From: Flavobacteriaceae bacterium
Lineage (GTDB): Bacteria; Bacteroidota; Bacteroidia; Flavobacteriales; Flavobacteriaceae
Reading direction: 5' to 3'
Assembly: GCA_029238215.1 (NCBI GenBank)
Contig: JAQWGN010000004.1
Coordinates: 1 to 53,926, forward strand
DNA: 53,926 nt
Shown here: positions 26,436 through 36,631 of the stretch, piece by piece
Layout: each line of letters begins with the position of its first letter
Position numbering within the stretch: position 1 is the stretch's first letter
Notes under the pieces: generated by a model
What the model was told of the DNA's origin: nothing
What the model saw: only the letters and a program-made list of their open reading frames with translations
Database searches by the model: none
Translations under genes and position numbers: made by a program

Positions 26436-28019
26436 ATGCAAATACCTTCTCAATTTTTAATTGAATCGCCTTATCATTACAATAGTTTTTTAATCAATGG
26501 TGAATTGTCGCTATGGGATGGACCAGCATCGGATGTTCATTCTACAATTGCAACACCAGACTCCAATGGCAGCCTTAAGCCTACATTGCTAGGTTCTGTT
26601 CCAGATATGGACGAGGCTCATGCTCTTGAAGCATTAAATGCCGCTAATGGAGCTTTTAATAAAGGTAAAGGAGCTTGGCCCACCATGAAAGTATCCGAAA
26701 GGATTGCATGTATGGAGCGTTTTGTTACTTTGATGAAGCTACAACGTGATGTCATTGTAAAGCTTCTGATGTGGGAGATTGGTAAAAACCTAAATGATTC
26801 TGAAAAAGAATTTGATCGAACAGTAGACTATATTGTTGATACTATTAATGAGTATAAAGATATTGACCGTGACAGTGCTAAATTTCATAACCATGGTGGT
26901 GTGTTTGCTCATATCCGTCGTGGGCCAATTGGTGTAGTATTGTGTTTAGGTCCTTATAATTATCCACTTAATGAAACTTTTTCGCTGTTAATTCCGGCTA
27001 TTATCATGGGGAATACGGCAATTTTTAAACCAGCAAAACATGGTGTTTTACTTATCGCACCATTGCTAGAAGCATTTAAAGAAAGTTTCCCTCCAGGTGT
27101 TGTAAATATTATCTTTGGTCGAGGTCGAACTATCGCATCCCCCATCATGAAAACAGGACTTGTTGATGTTTTAGCATTGATTGGTCATAGTTCTTCAGCT
27201 TTATCCTTGCAGGATTTGCACCCAAAGAAAAACCGACTTCGATTAGTATTGGGTCTTGAAGCAAAAAACCCTGCTATTATTCTTCCTGATGCAGACTTGG
27301 ACAAGACCGTACAAGAATGCGTAGCAGGTACGCTTTCGTTTAATGGTCAACGATGTACGGCTTTAAAGATTCTATATGTTCATGAGTCTATTAAAGATGC
27401 ATTTCTTACTAAATTCACAAAAGCAGTTGATGCACTACAATTAGGGATGCCTTGGGAAAATACGCTACTTACGCCACTTCCTGAACCTAAAAAACCAGCT
27501 TACATACAAGAGCTTATTGATGATGCTGTAGCTAAAGGGGCGGCTGTAATGAATCCACGAGGTGGAGAACGTACAGATAACTTTATTTTTCCTGCAATAC
27601 TATATCCTGTTTCTCATGATATGCGTGTTTATGAAGAAGAGCAATTTGGCCCTGTTATTCCTGTAATATCGTTTGCCGATATCGATACACCACTCGATGA
27701 TATGGCTGCTTCTTCCTATGGTCAACAGGTAAGTTTGTTTGGTAAAGATGTTACTACACTCGGACCATTAATTGATACGCTTGCAAATTTGGTTTGTCGT
27801 GTCAACCTTAATAGTTCTTGTCAGCGTGGTCCAGATGTATATCCTTTTACGGGACGTAAAGACTCAGCTGTTAGCACACTTAGTGTACGAGATGCACTTC
27901 GTTCATTCTCTATTAGAACATTTGTAGCCACAAAAGACAACGAGGGTAATAAAGAGATTTTGCGGAGTTTACTAGACTCACATAAGTCTAATTTTATCAG
28001 TACAGATTATATGCTTTAG
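26436..28019 (+). CDS. gapN: NADP-dependent non-phosphorylating glyceraldehyde-3-phosphate dehydrogenase
   Basis: A 527-residue aldehyde dehydrogenase family member. The catalytic Cys is Cys307 in [10 protein letters not shown] and the general base is Glu275 (LGLEAKNPA). The FNGQRCTA signature and the long N-terminus point to the GapN group, which oxidises glyceraldehyde 3-phosphate directly to 3-phosphoglycerate, forming NADPH without ATP. Another succinate-semialdehyde-type ALDH is the alternative. The start is 26 bases after ilvA, so it may be read through from the ilv operon and could supply NADPH to IlvC (inference). Its stop lies 6 bases from the convergent dnaN stop. Confidence 0.8.
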   Translation: MQIPSQFLIESPYHYNSFLINGELSLWDGPASDVHSTIATPDSNGSLKPTLLGSVPDMDEAHALEALNAANGAFNKGKGAWPTMKVSERIACMERFVTLMKLQRDVIVKLLMWEIGKNLNDSEKEFDRTVDYIVDTINEYKDIDRDSAKFHNHGGVFAHIRRGPIGVVLCLGPYNYPLNETFSLLIPAIIMGNTAIFKPAKHGVLLIAPLLEAFKESFPPGVVNIIFGRGRTIASPIMKTGLVDVLALIGHSSSALSLQDLHPKKNRLRLVLGLEAKNPAIILPDADLDKTVQECVAGTLSFNGQRCTALKILYVHESIKDAFLTKFTKAVDALQLGMPWENTLLTPLPEPKKPAYIQELIDDAVAKGAAVMNPRGGERTDNFIFPAILYPVSHDMRVYEEEQFGPVIPVISFADIDTPLDDMAASSYGQQVSLFGKDVTTLGPLIDTLANLVCRVNLNSSCQRGPDVYPFTGRKDSAVSTLSVRDALRSFSIRTFVATKDNEGNKEILRSLLDSHKSNFISTDYML

Positions 28020-28025
28020 TAAAAC

Positions 28026-29144
28026 TTAGCTGTTTAACATCACAGGCATAACTAGCATGGTTACTTTTTCGCCTTGATCAAGCCCGTCTACAGGCGTAAT
28101 AATTCCAGCCCTGTTAGGAAGTGAAAGTTCTAGTTGAATCTCATCTGAATTCAAGTTGTTAAGCATTTCTGTTAGGAAACGTGCATTAAATCCTATTTGC
28201 ATGTCATCTCCTTGATACGAGCAACTAAGACGTTCTTCGGCTTTATTGCTGTAATCAATATCTTCAGCTGAGATATGGAGTTCTGCACCAGCAATACGCA
28301 AACGAATTTGATGTGTTGTTTTATTAGAGAAAATACTTACTCGCTTTACTGTGTTTAAAATTTGAGAGCGATTTATGGTCATCACATTTGGATTCTCTTT
28401 TGGAATCACTGCTTCATAGTTCGGGTATTTTCCATCAATCAATCGGCAAATTAATACCATGTCATCAAAAACGAACTGTACATTACTTTCATTATAATCA
28501 ATTTTCACCTCAGAGTCACTTCCTAAAAGCACTGATTTCAATAAGTTCAATGGTTTTTTGGGCATGATAAATTCTGCGGTATCTGGAGCTACTAAATCAG
28601 TACGTTCGTATTTGACTAGTTTATGGGCATCTGTTGCAACAAAAATGAGTCCACTTGACGTGAGCTGAAAAAACACACCACTCATAACAGGACGTAAGTC
28701 ATCGTTGCCACTTGCAAAAATGGTGTTAGTGATAGCAGTTGCCAATGTGTCAGCAGTAATTGTTACTGTTGAGGCATCAATTACGTCTGCTGCTTGTGGA
28801 AACTCATCAGCGTTGGCATAGGCGAGTGCATACTTTCCTTGTTCTGAGCTTATTTCTAACGTGTTATTATCGGCTAGCGAGAATGTAAGGGGTTGTTCTG
28901 GAAATGTTTTAAGTGTATCTAATAACAACCGTGCTGGAACAGCCAAGCGTCCTTCTTGTTGCGACTCAACGTTTAATGTCCCACTAATGGTTGTTTCTAA
29001 ATCAGTGGCAGTAACTTGGAGTTGTCCAGGAGTAAGTTCAAATAGCACATGATCTAAGATGGGAAGGGTATTGCTGCTATTTAAAACTCCACTGAGTGTT
29101 TGAAGTTGACGTAATAGCTGTGTACTTGATACAATAAAATTCAT
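28026..29144 (-). CDS. dnaN: DNA polymerase III sliding clamp (beta)
   Basis: A 372-residue ring-shaped processivity factor with three clamp domains of about 120 residues each. Recognisable are the start MNFIVSSTQLLRQLQTLSGVL, the ATDAHKLVKYER strand of domain 2 and the C-terminal TMLVMPVMLN end that forms the partner-binding pocket. The promoter is a -7 box at plus-strand positions 29163-29170. The gene is not next to dnaA, as is common in Flavobacteriaceae. Confidence 0.96.
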   Translation of the reverse strand: MNFIVSSTQLLRQLQTLSGVLNSSNTLPILDHVLFELTPGQLQVTATDLETTISGTLNVESQQEGRLAVPARLLLDTLKTFPEQPLTFSLADNNTLEISSEQGKYALAYANADEFPQAADVIDASTVTITADTLATAITNTIFASGNDDLRPVMSGVFFQLTSSGLIFVATDAHKLVKYERTDLVAPDTAEFIMPKKPLNLLKSVLLGSDSEVKIDYNESNVQFVFDDMVLICRLIDGKYPNYEAVIPKENPNVMTINRSQILNTVKRVSIFSNKTTHQIRLRIAGAELHISAEDIDYSNKAEERLSCSYQGDDMQIGFNARFLTEMLNNLNSDEIQLELSLPNRAGIITPVDGLDQGEKVTMLVMPVMLNS

Positions 29145-29162
29145 GGTATGTCTCTTTACCTA

Positions 29163-29170
29163 CAAATATA
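29163..29170 (-). promoter_or_regulatory. dnaN -7 box
   Basis: On the minus strand this reads TATATTTG, a perfect TAnnTTTG, 18 bases before the dnaN ATG. TTTG lies 24 bases further upstream, a slightly long -33 spacing. Confidence 0.6.
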
Positions 29171-29209
29171 TTGTTTCATGTTGCTAACCGAAAACAAATT
29201 TATCAACAG

Positions 29210-30043
29210 CTAACCCTCACTTATGAACGCTATTCTGACAGGATCAAGAAAAGACAAGCCGAAAAGAGTGTTAGCACCTCCACCATAAGTGGGATTTCCT
29301 TTATAAATAGCCAATTCTAAATGCCCCTGCTGGTTAAATAATGCAAGTTTTTTTCCTGCTTCTTCACGGCGTTCTTTTGGGATATCAAAGCGGACAACTT
29401 CATGATAGTTTTGAAAAACAGTTTTAAAACGATGATTTCGAGCATGAATTACGAAAGGACGTTTTTGCCCCACTTGATCAAAGATTTTTTGTGTAATGGT
29501 TGTAACAACATTTCCAAAGCGGTCTATGTGTAAAACATGACCCTGAATTTCATCCTTTTGATCGTTAATAAAAGGAGTATGTTGAGATAATTGTTTTAAG
29601 GATGAAGTTGAAGATCCAATAATACTCAGTGCTCCTCCACGATGTAAGTGTGCAATAGCATCCATGCCCTTGTCGATAATGGTGCTTTGCGGAGTGTTTA
29701 TGATAACACATTCTGATGGTTGAACTCCTGATTCCAAAAGAGAAAGAAATCCATTGTTGGTGCACACAAAATAATGCCCGTTTAATGATGCAACAATAGG
29801 TTCTTGTTCTGGTGTTTGATTAAAGTCAACACCAATAAAATGAATACTTCCCTCAGGAAAATCACGGTAAACAGAGCGCAGTACATAGGCCGCCTGCCCA
29901 ATGTGAAATGGATCAATGAAATGACTGACATCAACAATTGTTGGTGACTCTAATTGTTGATATAGCTTGGCCTTCAAAGAGGCAACATAAGCATCTTGAA
30001 GACCGTAATCTGTAGTTAGCGTTATAATTGGTGAGTAACTAAT
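29210..30043 (-). CDS. SAM hydroxide adenosyltransferase (DUF62)
   Basis: Converts S-adenosylmethionine and water to adenosine and methionine in characterised members of this family. The C-terminal domain has the NPTYGGGANTLFG motif. The first ATG/GTG/TTG-type start, TTG at 29977, would remove the conserved first strand. Upstream codons in the same frame, back to a stop at 30055-30053, encode SPIITLTTDYGLQDAYVAS, which is the family's N-terminal signature including the ribose-binding Asp of TTDYG. The only plausible start there is ATT at 30043, giving 277 residues, near the family norm. The start is therefore uncertain and probably non-canonical. Confidence 0.8.
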   Translation of the reverse strand: MSYSPIITLTTDYGLQDAYVASLKAKLYQQLESPTIVDVSHFIDPFHIGQAAYVLRSVYRDFPEGSIHFIGVDFNQTPEQEPIVASLNGHYFVCTNNGFLSLLESGVQPSECVIINTPQSTIIDKGMDAIAHLHRGGALSIIGSSTSSLKQLSQHTPFINDQKDEIQGHVLHIDRFGNVVTTITQKIFDQVGQKRPFVIHARNHRFKTVFQNYHEVVRFDIPKERREEAGKKLALFNQQGHLELAIYKGNPTYGGGANTLFGLSFLDPVRIAFISEG

Positions 30044-30077
30044 AACTTTATATTAATTTAAAAAAATAAAAATTCCG

Positions 30078-30085
30078 TAATTTTG
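30078..30085 (+). promoter_or_regulatory. phoH -7 box
   Basis: TAATTTTG matches TAnnTTTG and lies 56 bases before the phoH TTG start. It sits in the divergent gap with the DUF62 gene; no convincing opposite-strand box is seen. Confidence 0.45.
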
Positions 30086-30141
30086 AATACAAAGTTATCA
30101 AAAATCAAGCCCACAAGGCCATATTCTTTAAACACAATCAT

Positions 30142-31098
30142 TTGAACGAAATAACAATCGAACTTGCACAAGAAAATCCAACAGAATTTTATGGTGGTAA
30201 GAAAAATAAAAATGTTGAGCTTTTAAAAAAATATTTCCCTAAAATTAAAATTGTTGTTCGTGGTAACAAAATTTCAGCTTATGGTGAAGAAGAAATACTT
30301 GAGGTTTTTGAAAAGCAAGTAGATCGGCTGGTTACACATTACGGAAAGTTCAATACACTAGATGACGACATCGTTCAGCAGATTTTAGAAAGTGACGAAA
30401 CCGACAACTTCGGATTAGACCCAGCAGATCATAAAGCTATTTTGCATGGAGTAGGAGGTAAGCTAATAAAAGCACAGACCTTAAACCAAGCCAAACTTGT
30501 GGAGGCCATGTCAAAAAACGATATGGTTTTTGCCGTTGGTCCTGCGGGAACTGGAAAGACCTATACCGGGGTTGCTTTGGCCGTTAAAGCCTTAAAAACA
30601 AAACAGGTAAAGCGAATTATTCTTACACGTCCTGCAGTAGAGGCAGGAGAAAACCTTGGTTTTTTACCGGGTGATTTAAAAGAGAAATTGGATCCATACA
30701 TGCAACCGCTTTACGATTCCTTACGAGACATGATTCCGGCAGAAAAATTAGAGCATTATATTGAAACAGGAGTTATTCAAATAGCTCCCATGGCGTTTAT
30801 GCGTGGTCGTACGTTGGATAATGCTTTTGTCATCTTGGATGAGGCCCAAAACACAACCCATAATCAAATGAAAATGTTTTTAACTCGAATGGGTAAAAAT
30901 GCCAAATTCATGATTACTGGAGATCCAGGTCAAATTGATCTTCCTCGAAGGGTTATTTCAGGTTTAAAAGAGGCTATTTTAGTGCTGAATAACGTTAAAG
31001 GAATTGGATTGATTTATTTGGATGATAAAGATGTTATACGTCACCGTTTAGTAAAACAAGTAATAGAAGCCTACAAGCAAACTGAGCATCATAATTAA
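30142..31098 (+). CDS. phoH: PhoH-like ATPase
   Basis: A 318-residue protein: an N-terminal KH-like region (about 1-100) followed by a PhoH ATPase domain with Walker A GPAGTGKT (133-140), [18 protein letters not shown] (about 171-188) and Walker B/DEAQN near 230-234. PhoH/YbeZ proteins take part in RNA metabolism and ribosome-associated functions. The start is TTG at 30142, the only in-frame start before conserved sequence. purC begins 5 bases after the stop and is probably cotranscribed. Confidence 0.92.
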   Translation: MNEITIELAQENPTEFYGGKKNKNVELLKKYFPKIKIVVRGNKISAYGEEEILEVFEKQVDRLVTHYGKFNTLDDDIVQQILESDETDNFGLDPADHKAILHGVGGKLIKAQTLNQAKLVEAMSKNDMVFAVGPAGTGKTYTGVALAVKALKTKQVKRIILTRPAVEAGENLGFLPGDLKEKLDPYMQPLYDSLRDMIPAEKLEHYIETGVIQIAPMAFMRGRTLDNAFVILDEAQNTTHNQMKMFLTRMGKNAKFMITGDPGQIDLPRRVISGLKEAILVLNNVKGIGLIYLDDKDVIRHRLVKQVIEAYKQTEHHN

Positions 31099-31103
31099 TA
31101 TTT

Positions 31104-32051
31104 ATGCAAACACTAATGAATTCAGACTTGCATCTAAATGATGTAATTGAAAAGTACAATGGTAAAGTTCGTGAGGTGTACACGTTGCCAAATGAAATCT
31201 TAATTATGGTTGCCACAGATCGTCTGTCGGCTTTTGATGTTGTAATGCCAAAAGGGATACCTTATAAAGGGCAAATTTTAAATCAAATAGCGGCACACAT
31301 GCTAGAGGCTACAGCTGATATAGTTCCAAATTGGCTTATAGCAACTCCTGATCCTAATGTTGCAGTTGGCAAAGCATGTACTCCGCTAAAGGTAGAAATG
31401 GTAATTCGTGGTTATTTGGCTGGACATGCAGCAAGGGAATATTCCTTGGGAAAACGAGTCCTTTGTGGCGCACCAATGCCAGATGGTATGAAAGAAAATG
31501 ATTCGTTTCCAGAACCAATTATTACTCCTGCAACTAAAGCAGATCAAGGCGATCACGATGAGGATATCTCACCAGAAGATTTAGTAAGTCGTGGTATCGT
31601 AACGGAAGAAGAGTACCAAAAAATAGCAAGCTATACGCGTGCATTATTTGCTCGTGGGACTTCAATGGCGAAAGCCCAAGGATTGATTTTGGTAGATACC
31701 AAATATGAATTTGGAAAAGATAAAGACGGGACTATCGTTTTAATCGATGAAATACATACGCCAGATTCATCACGTTATTTCTATGCAGAAGGCTATGAAG
31801 AAAGACAGGCTATTGGGGAACCTCAACGCCAATTATCAAAGGAGTTTGTTCGAAGATGGTTGATTGAGCATAATTTTCAAGGAAAGCCAGGGCAAGAGCT
31901 CCCAGATATGTCAGATGCCTATATTGCGTCTGTTTCTGAACGCTATATTGAACTTTACGAGCATATTACTGGAAAAACGTTTATAAAAGCTGATGTTTCA
32001 GATGTAGTCAATCGGATACAAAACAACTTAAGTGCTTATTTCAACACCTAA
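31104..32051 (+). CDS. purC: SAICAR synthase
   Basis: Joins CAIR and aspartate with ATP in purine synthesis. The 315-residue protein is the longer type, near yeast Ade1 in length rather than the roughly 240-residue bacterial type. Signatures are GKVREVYTL (13-21), [11 protein letters not shown] (about 29-39), [15 protein letters not shown] (about 92-106) and [20 protein letters not shown] (near residues 195-220). Its 3' end overlaps miaA on the other strand by 24 bases. Confidence 0.95.
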   Translation: MQTLMNSDLHLNDVIEKYNGKVREVYTLPNEILIMVATDRLSAFDVVMPKGIPYKGQILNQIAAHMLEATADIVPNWLIATPDPNVAVGKACTPLKVEMVIRGYLAGHAAREYSLGKRVLCGAPMPDGMKENDSFPEPIITPATKADQGDHDEDISPEDLVSRGIVTEEEYQKIASYTRALFARGTSMAKAQGLILVDTKYEFGKDKDGTIVLIDEIHTPDSSRYFYAEGYEERQAIGEPQRQLSKEFVRRWLIEHNFQGKPGQELPDMSDAYIASVSERYIELYEHITGKTFIKADVSDVVNRIQNNLSAYFNT

Positions 32052-32942
32052 TTTAGCCAATAGGCTAGTGTCTACAATAGTGTCGTGAGGCAGGTCATAC
32101 ATAGATGGATGATTCCTTAACCAAGTGAGCTGACGTTTCGCAAACCTTCGCGTATTCATCTTAACATTCTCGATACTATCTTCTAAGCTAATTTCACCTA
32201 AGATGTAAGGGAAAACTTCTCTGTAGCCAACAGTTTGCAATGCATTTAAGTGTTTGTAAGAAATGAGCGACCGCACTTCATCGATCAAGCCTGAAGTAAT
32301 CATTAGCTCAACTCGAGAATTAATACGCTCGTAAAGTTGCTCACGTGGCATGTTTAAGGTTATGGAAAGCACATCAAAGTTTCTAGCTGTTTTAGTTTGC
32401 CCTAAAAATGATGAATATGGCTTATTGGTAGCCTTACACACACCAAGAGCACGCAATAAACGAACATGATTTTGCAAGTCTACAACCGTATAGTATTGAG
32501 GATCTAACTTCTTTAAAGACTCCTGTAAAAAATTAATTCCTTTGGTTGAAAATGCATCTTTCCAATAGGTTGAAATCTCATTTGAGACTTCTGGAAATTT
32601 ATCCAAACCATGAACAACAGCATCAGTATAAAGGTTAGACCCCCCGACAAGAATTGCTGTTTGATTGTTAGAAAACAAGGACTCAAGTACGTCTAATGCC
32701 TCCTTTTCAAAGTCAGCAACAGTGTACACATCATGAATGCTTTTGTGCTGAATAAAATGATGCGGGACTTGATTGAGCTCTTCTTCACTAGGGACGGCAG
32801 TGCCAATGTGCATCTCCTTGTAAAATTGCCTAGAGTCACCCGATAGAATAGAACAGTTTAGGGCTTTAGCCAATGCAATAGCAAAGGTGGTTTTACCAAC
32901 AGCAGTAGGGCCAGAAATGGTAATTAGCTTAGGCCTGTTCAT
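32028..32942 (-). CDS. miaA: tRNA dimethylallyltransferase
   Basis: Adds the dimethylallyl group to A37 of tRNAs reading codons that start with U. The 304-residue protein has Walker A GPTAVGKT at 11-18, [16 protein letters not shown] (about 34-49) with the catalytic Asp, and the tail [13 protein letters not shown]. The start overlaps the upstream nuclease gene by 14 bases; the 3' end overlaps purC by 24 bases in the opposite direction. Confidence 0.95.
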   Translation of the reverse strand: MNRPKLITISGPTAVGKTTFAIALAKALNCSILSGDSRQFYKEMHIGTAVPSEEELNQVPHHFIQHKSIHDVYTVADFEKEALDVLESLFSNNQTAILVGGSNLYTDAVVHGLDKFPEVSNEISTYWKDAFSTKGINFLQESLKKLDPQYYTVVDLQNHVRLLRALGVCKATNKPYSSFLGQTKTARNFDVLSITLNMPREQLYERINSRVELMITSGLIDEVRSLISYKHLNALQTVGYREVFPYILGEISLEDSIENVKMNTRRFAKRQLTWLRNHPSMYDLPHDTIVDTSLLAKLGVEIST

Positions 32943-34302
32943 CTAAGTTTATAAGTTGTTTGACTTTGTTTTTTCGAATGAATTGTTGAATTAAATGTCG
33001 TGCAGCCCGCGAATTTTTCATGGGCGTGATAATCGTTTTTACAACATCTATATTTGTAATCTGATAGTTTAGACTAGCATAGCCAAAGCCCTTATATTCA
33101 TTGTTTTGTATTAATATAATACTTCGCTCATCATGTGTGCGTCCTTTATCAATGAGCAGTAAGTTGGGTGCACTAAAACTCAATGAGTCAACACATTGCT
33201 GTACTCTTTTATTATAGGTTTCTATAGGCTCCAATCCAGTGCATGCGCCCAGGCAAGTATTTGTTGCTGCGTTTGTGCATTGCTCGTTGGGAGACTCCAA
33301 TGCTACATACTTTAAACACAACGTATATTTCTGAGCATAAAAAAACAACGTTTTTCGAGCGCTATTTAAATTTTTGAATGTTGTGACATAAGGAATTCCA
33401 TCCTCAGCATGTACAATGCGTAAAAAACGATATCCTGATGCACTTATACCTTCTTCAAGACCAAATTGAATTCGATCTGATTTATGAACTCTGTTATGTT
33501 TGGGTTTATGAAGTTGTATTTCATTAATTTCCTTAAGCAGTGCAATAAGCTCACTTCCTGTTTCTTCTGTGCTTACACTGTGCGTTTCAAGTTGAATTTT
33601 TAGCGCCTTCCTGCTTGTGCCAGTAAAATGTTGATTTACACGCTTACGCATGTTGGTACTTTTTCCAATGTAAATAACATCACCTTTTTGATTGTGAAGG
33701 TAGTACACTCCTGTTATGGGCTTTATAGCATCGACCAAATGTTGAAACTTACGTTTTACCTGATCGGCTTCTTTACTTCTTAACGCCTCTTTAACAATAT
33801 CTTTTTTTACATCCTTATCCAGTAATAATTTTAGCAGTTTTACTGTGGCGCGTGCATCACCCGCAGCACGGTGCCGATCACTAAGTGGAATACCAAGTGA
33901 ACGAACCAATCGTCCGAGTTTGTATGAAGCCTGCTCTGGAATCAATTTTTTTGCAAGGGCTACAGTACACAGGGTTGCACGCTCAAAAGTGAATCCTAAC
34001 CTGTTAAATTCGGTGGATAACATGCGATAATCAAAACTTGCATTGTGTGCAACAAGTGTACAATCTTCAGTGATTTCAACGATACGCTTTGCAACTTCAT
34101 AAAACTTGGGAGCGTTGCGCAACATGTTTTCATTAATTCCTGTAAGCTGAACTACAAATGGCTGTATGGGCCGCTCTGGATTGATTAAACTTATAAATTG
34201 ATCAACAATTTCATTACCATCGTATTTGAAAATGGCTATTTCGGTAATACCTTCTTCGTTGTATTTACCTCCAGTAGTTTCTACATCAACAACTGCGTAC
34301 AT
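32929..34302 (-). CDS. DnaQ-like exonuclease fused to a GIY-YIG (UvrC/Cho-like) nuclease
   Basis: A 457-residue two-nuclease protein. Residues 1-165 form a DEDDh 3'-5' exonuclease (Asp6, Glu8, Asp91, His144, Asp149), as in the DNA polymerase III epsilon subunit. Residues 195-275 form a GIY-YIG domain (GVYYLH and VIYIGKS). Further on are four Cys (329, 342, 350, 354) spaced 12-7-3, close to the spacing of the Fe-S Cys of UvrC. This combination is typical of Cho/UvrC-related repair proteins. It may act as a second excision nuclease; proofreading is not excluded. It lies 3 bases after yggS and overlaps miaA. Confidence 0.88.
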   Translation of the reverse strand: MYAVVDVETTGGKYNEEGITEIAIFKYDGNEIVDQFISLINPERPIQPFVVQLTGINENMLRNAPKFYEVAKRIVEITEDCTLVAHNASFDYRMLSTEFNRLGFTFERATLCTVALAKKLIPEQASYKLGRLVRSLGIPLSDRHRAAGDARATVKLLKLLLDKDVKKDIVKEALRSKEADQVKRKFQHLVDAIKPITGVYYLHNQKGDVIYIGKSTNMRKRVNQHFTGTSRKALKIQLETHSVSTEETGSELIALLKEINEIQLHKPKHNRVHKSDRIQFGLEEGISASGYRFLRIVHAEDGIPYVTTFKNLNSARKTLFFYAQKYTLCLKYVALESPNEQCTNAATNTCLGACTGLEPIETYNKRVQQCVDSLSFSAPNLLLIDKGRTHDERSIILIQNNEYKGFGYASLNYQITNIDVVKTIITPMKNSRAARHLIQQFIRKNKVKQLINLDEQA

Positions 34303-34305
34303 AGA

Positions 34306-34947
34306 TTAATTTCGACTGCCAAAAATTAGACTTCCTACACGAATCATTGTGCTACCTTCAGCTATGGCAATATTATAATCATTACTCATTCCCATAGAGA
34401 GAACATTAAGAGATCTTTTTTCTTTCCATTGGTCAAAAAAAGCAGAAAGGGTGCTGAATTCTCGTTTTATCTGGCTTTCATCATTGGTAAAAGTAGCCAT
34501 AGCCATAAGACCAACAATATTCACATGCTTAAGGTCATTATTTCCTTCAAAAAGTTTGGCTGCCTCATCATAAGAAAATCCAAATTTTGTTGCTTCTTCT
34601 GCAATATGAATTTGAATTAACACATCAATAACACGGTTGTTTTTTGCTCCTTGCTTGTTTATTTCATTAAGTAATCGCTCACTATCTACGCCATGGATAA
34701 GATGAACAAAAGCTGCGATATACTTAACTTTATTCCGCTGTAAGTGCCCAATCATGTGCCAACGAATGTCATTGGGTAGGCTTTCAGCTTTTTGGCAAAG
34801 TTCTTGTACTTTGTTTTCTCCAAAATCGCGTTGTCCCGCTTCGTATGCAATAAGAAGGTCTGCGTTGGGCTTGGTTTTCGAAACGGCTACGAGAGTCACC
34901 TGTTTAGGTAATTTAGCAGCAAATGTTTTTATTTGAGCCGCAATCAT
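34306..34947 (-). CDS. yggS: YggS-family PLP-binding protein
   Basis: A 213-residue PLP-homeostasis protein with a TIM-barrel fold. PLP Lys24 lies in VAVSKTKPN; RWHMIGHLQRNKVKY (about 61-75) and SMGMSNDYNIAIAEGSTMIRVGS near the C-terminus form the phosphate site. It has no catalytic role known with certainty; it affects PLP and amino acid balance. It overlaps the upstream oxidoreductase by 4 bases, and the exonuclease/GIY-YIG gene follows after 3. Confidence 0.94.
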   Translation of the reverse strand: MIAAQIKTFAAKLPKQVTLVAVSKTKPNADLLIAYEAGQRDFGENKVQELCQKAESLPNDIRWHMIGHLQRNKVKYIAAFVHLIHGVDSERLLNEINKQGAKNNRVIDVLIQIHIAEEATKFGFSYDEAAKLFEGNNDLKHVNIVGLMAMATFTNDESQIKREFSTLSAFFDQWKEKRSLNVLSMGMSNDYNIAIAEGSTMIRVGSLIFGSRN

Positions 34948-35927
34948 TGTGAAGACTTTTCTACAAGATCCGTTATTTTTAAGGCCACATCAAGAGCATC
35001 TAAACCATGTTGTAAGGAAACAATAACAGCAGTGTTATTTATAATCGCATCAGCAAAACATTCAAGTTCCATTAGAATAGCATTCACTTCAGGGATTTCG
35101 GGATTGTCAAAATAAATTCGTTTCTTTTTTCCTTGTGCATTTTCAAGCACCATATCAAAAGCCCCTACATCTTCTGGTGCGTCGTGCATCTTCACTACCT
35201 CTACCTTTTTTTCTAAATAATCAACTGATATGTAAGCGTCTTTTTGGAAAAACCGTGCTTTGCGCATGTTTTTTAATGAAATTCTACTTGCTGTTAAATT
35301 CGCGACACACCCATTTTCAAATTCAATTCGTGCATTGGCTATGTCGGGAGTTTCGCTGATAATGGCAACGCCACTTGCAGAAACTTTTGACACTGGAGCA
35401 TCAACAACACTCAAAACAGTATCGATGTCATGAATCATTAAATCCAATACAACAGGAACATCTGTACCTCGAGGATTAAATTCAGCCAATCGATGCGTTT
35501 CGATAAACATGCTTTTATTAATATGGTCTTTTACTGCTAAAAAGGCTGGATTAAAGCGCTCTACATGGCCTACTTGTCCCAACACCTTGTGTTTGTCGGC
35601 TAAGTCGATAAGTTCTTGAGCCTGTGCAACAGTTTTGGTTATAGGTTTTTCTAAAAAAACATGTTTTCCATTTGTAATGGCCAGTTTTGCCAAATCAAAA
35701 TGGTACAGGGTAGGCGTTACAATATCGACTACATCAACAGCTTCAATAAGAGCTTGAGCACTTGGAAAGGCATGAAAGCCAAATTCTTTCGTGACCTGTT
35801 GTTGAACTTCAGGACTTTCATCAAAAAAACCTAGTAATTCATATTTGTTAGACTGATGCAATAGACGAAGGTGAATCTTACCTAAATGTCCTGCCCCTAG
35901 TACTCCTGCTTTTAATTTAACACCCAT
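34944..35927 (-). CDS. Gfo/Idh/MocA-family oxidoreductase
   Basis: A 327-residue NAD(P)-dependent sugar-type oxidoreductase. It has a Rossmann start VLGAGHLGKIHLRLL (about 9-23), the EKPITKT motif (about residues 93-99) with the catalytic-type Lys, and a C-terminal alpha/beta domain containing MIHDIDTVLSV. The substrate is unknown. It starts a minus-strand operon with yggS, the nuclease and miaA. The -7 box lies only 4 bases before the ATG, implying a leaderless mRNA. Confidence 0.9.
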   Translation of the reverse strand: MGVKLKAGVLGAGHLGKIHLRLLHQSNKYELLGFFDESPEVQQQVTKEFGFHAFPSAQALIEAVDVVDIVTPTLYHFDLAKLAITNGKHVFLEKPITKTVAQAQELIDLADKHKVLGQVGHVERFNPAFLAVKDHINKSMFIETHRLAEFNPRGTDVPVVLDLMIHDIDTVLSVVDAPVSKVSASGVAIISETPDIANARIEFENGCVANLTASRISLKNMRKARFFQKDAYISVDYLEKKVEVVKMHDAPEDVGAFDMVLENAQGKKKRIYFDNPEIPEVNAILMELECFADAIINNTAVIVSLQHGLDALDVALKITDLVEKSSQ

Positions 35928-35931
35928 GCTA

Positions 35932-35939
35932 CAAATGTA
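35932..35939 (-). promoter_or_regulatory. -7 box of the Gfo/Idh/MocA operon
   Basis: On the minus strand this reads TACATTTG (TAnnTTTG), followed by TAGC and then the ATG. Transcription would begin at or almost at the start codon. Confidence 0.6.
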
Positions 35940-35973
35940 ATAAGATTAGCAAGCCTATGGACGGTTGATTTTG

Positions 35974-35981
35974 TATTTTTG
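35974..35981 (+). promoter_or_regulatory. pcm -7 box
   Basis: TATTTTTG matches TAnnTTTG and ends 5 bases before the pcm ATG at 35987, again implying a very short or absent 5' UTR. Confidence 0.6.
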
Positions 35982-35986
35982 AACAA

Positions 35987-36631
35987 ATGAAGGGTGATAC
36001 AACCAAGCATCAAGGAAAACGACGCCAATTGGTAAGTGTTTTAGAAACGAAAGGGATTACAGACCCTGCGGTTTTAAAAGCAATTGGATCTATACCACGA
36101 CACCTATTTTTAGATAGCAGTTTTGATGAACATGCCTATCAAGATAAGGCGTTTCCAATTGGTGCTGAGCAAACTATTTCGCAACCTTACACTGTAGCAT
36201 TTCAAACAGAACAGCTTCAAGTGAAACCCGGAATGCATGTATTAGAAATTGGAACAGGATCGGGATATCAAACTGCTGTTCTTTGCCATTTGGGCGCCGT
36301 AGTCTATTCAATCGAGCGACAGCACGAGTTGTTTCGTACAAGCCTAAAACGCTTACCTGCTTTAGGCTATGCACCTAAAAAACTTATTTTTGGAGACGGT
36401 TATAAGGGATTTCCCGAAAAAGCTCCTTACGACAGAATTATAGTGACTGCTGGAGCCCCCTATATTCCTGAAGACTTATTGGCACAACTAAAAATTAATG
36501 GCAAAATGGTTATTCCTGTCGGAGATGAATCACAAAAAATGACTGTCATAACTCGGACATCTGAAACTGTTTTCGAAAAGTTGATTTTGGGAAACTTTCG
36601 TTTTGTGCCTTTACTTGGAGATAAAAACTAA
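35987..36631 (+). CDS. pcm: Protein-L-isoaspartate O-methyltransferase
   Basis: Repairs isoaspartyl damage in proteins using SAM. The 214-residue protein has [18 protein letters not shown] (about 57-74), the substrate region typical of PCMT, and the SAM-binding [14 protein letters not shown] (about 85-98) with [12 protein letters not shown] (about 150-161). It is on its own in the plus direction, divergent from the oxidoreductase operon. Its stop interlocks with the smpB stop (36628-36631). Confidence 0.94.
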   Translation: MKGDTTKHQGKRRQLVSVLETKGITDPAVLKAIGSIPRHLFLDSSFDEHAYQDKAFPIGAEQTISQPYTVAFQTEQLQVKPGMHVLEIGTGSGYQTAVLCHLGAVVYSIERQHELFRTSLKRLPALGYAPKKLIFGDGYKGFPEKAPYDRIIVTAGAPYIPEDLLAQLKINGKMVIPVGDESQKMTVITRTSETVFEKLILGNFRFVPLLGDKN

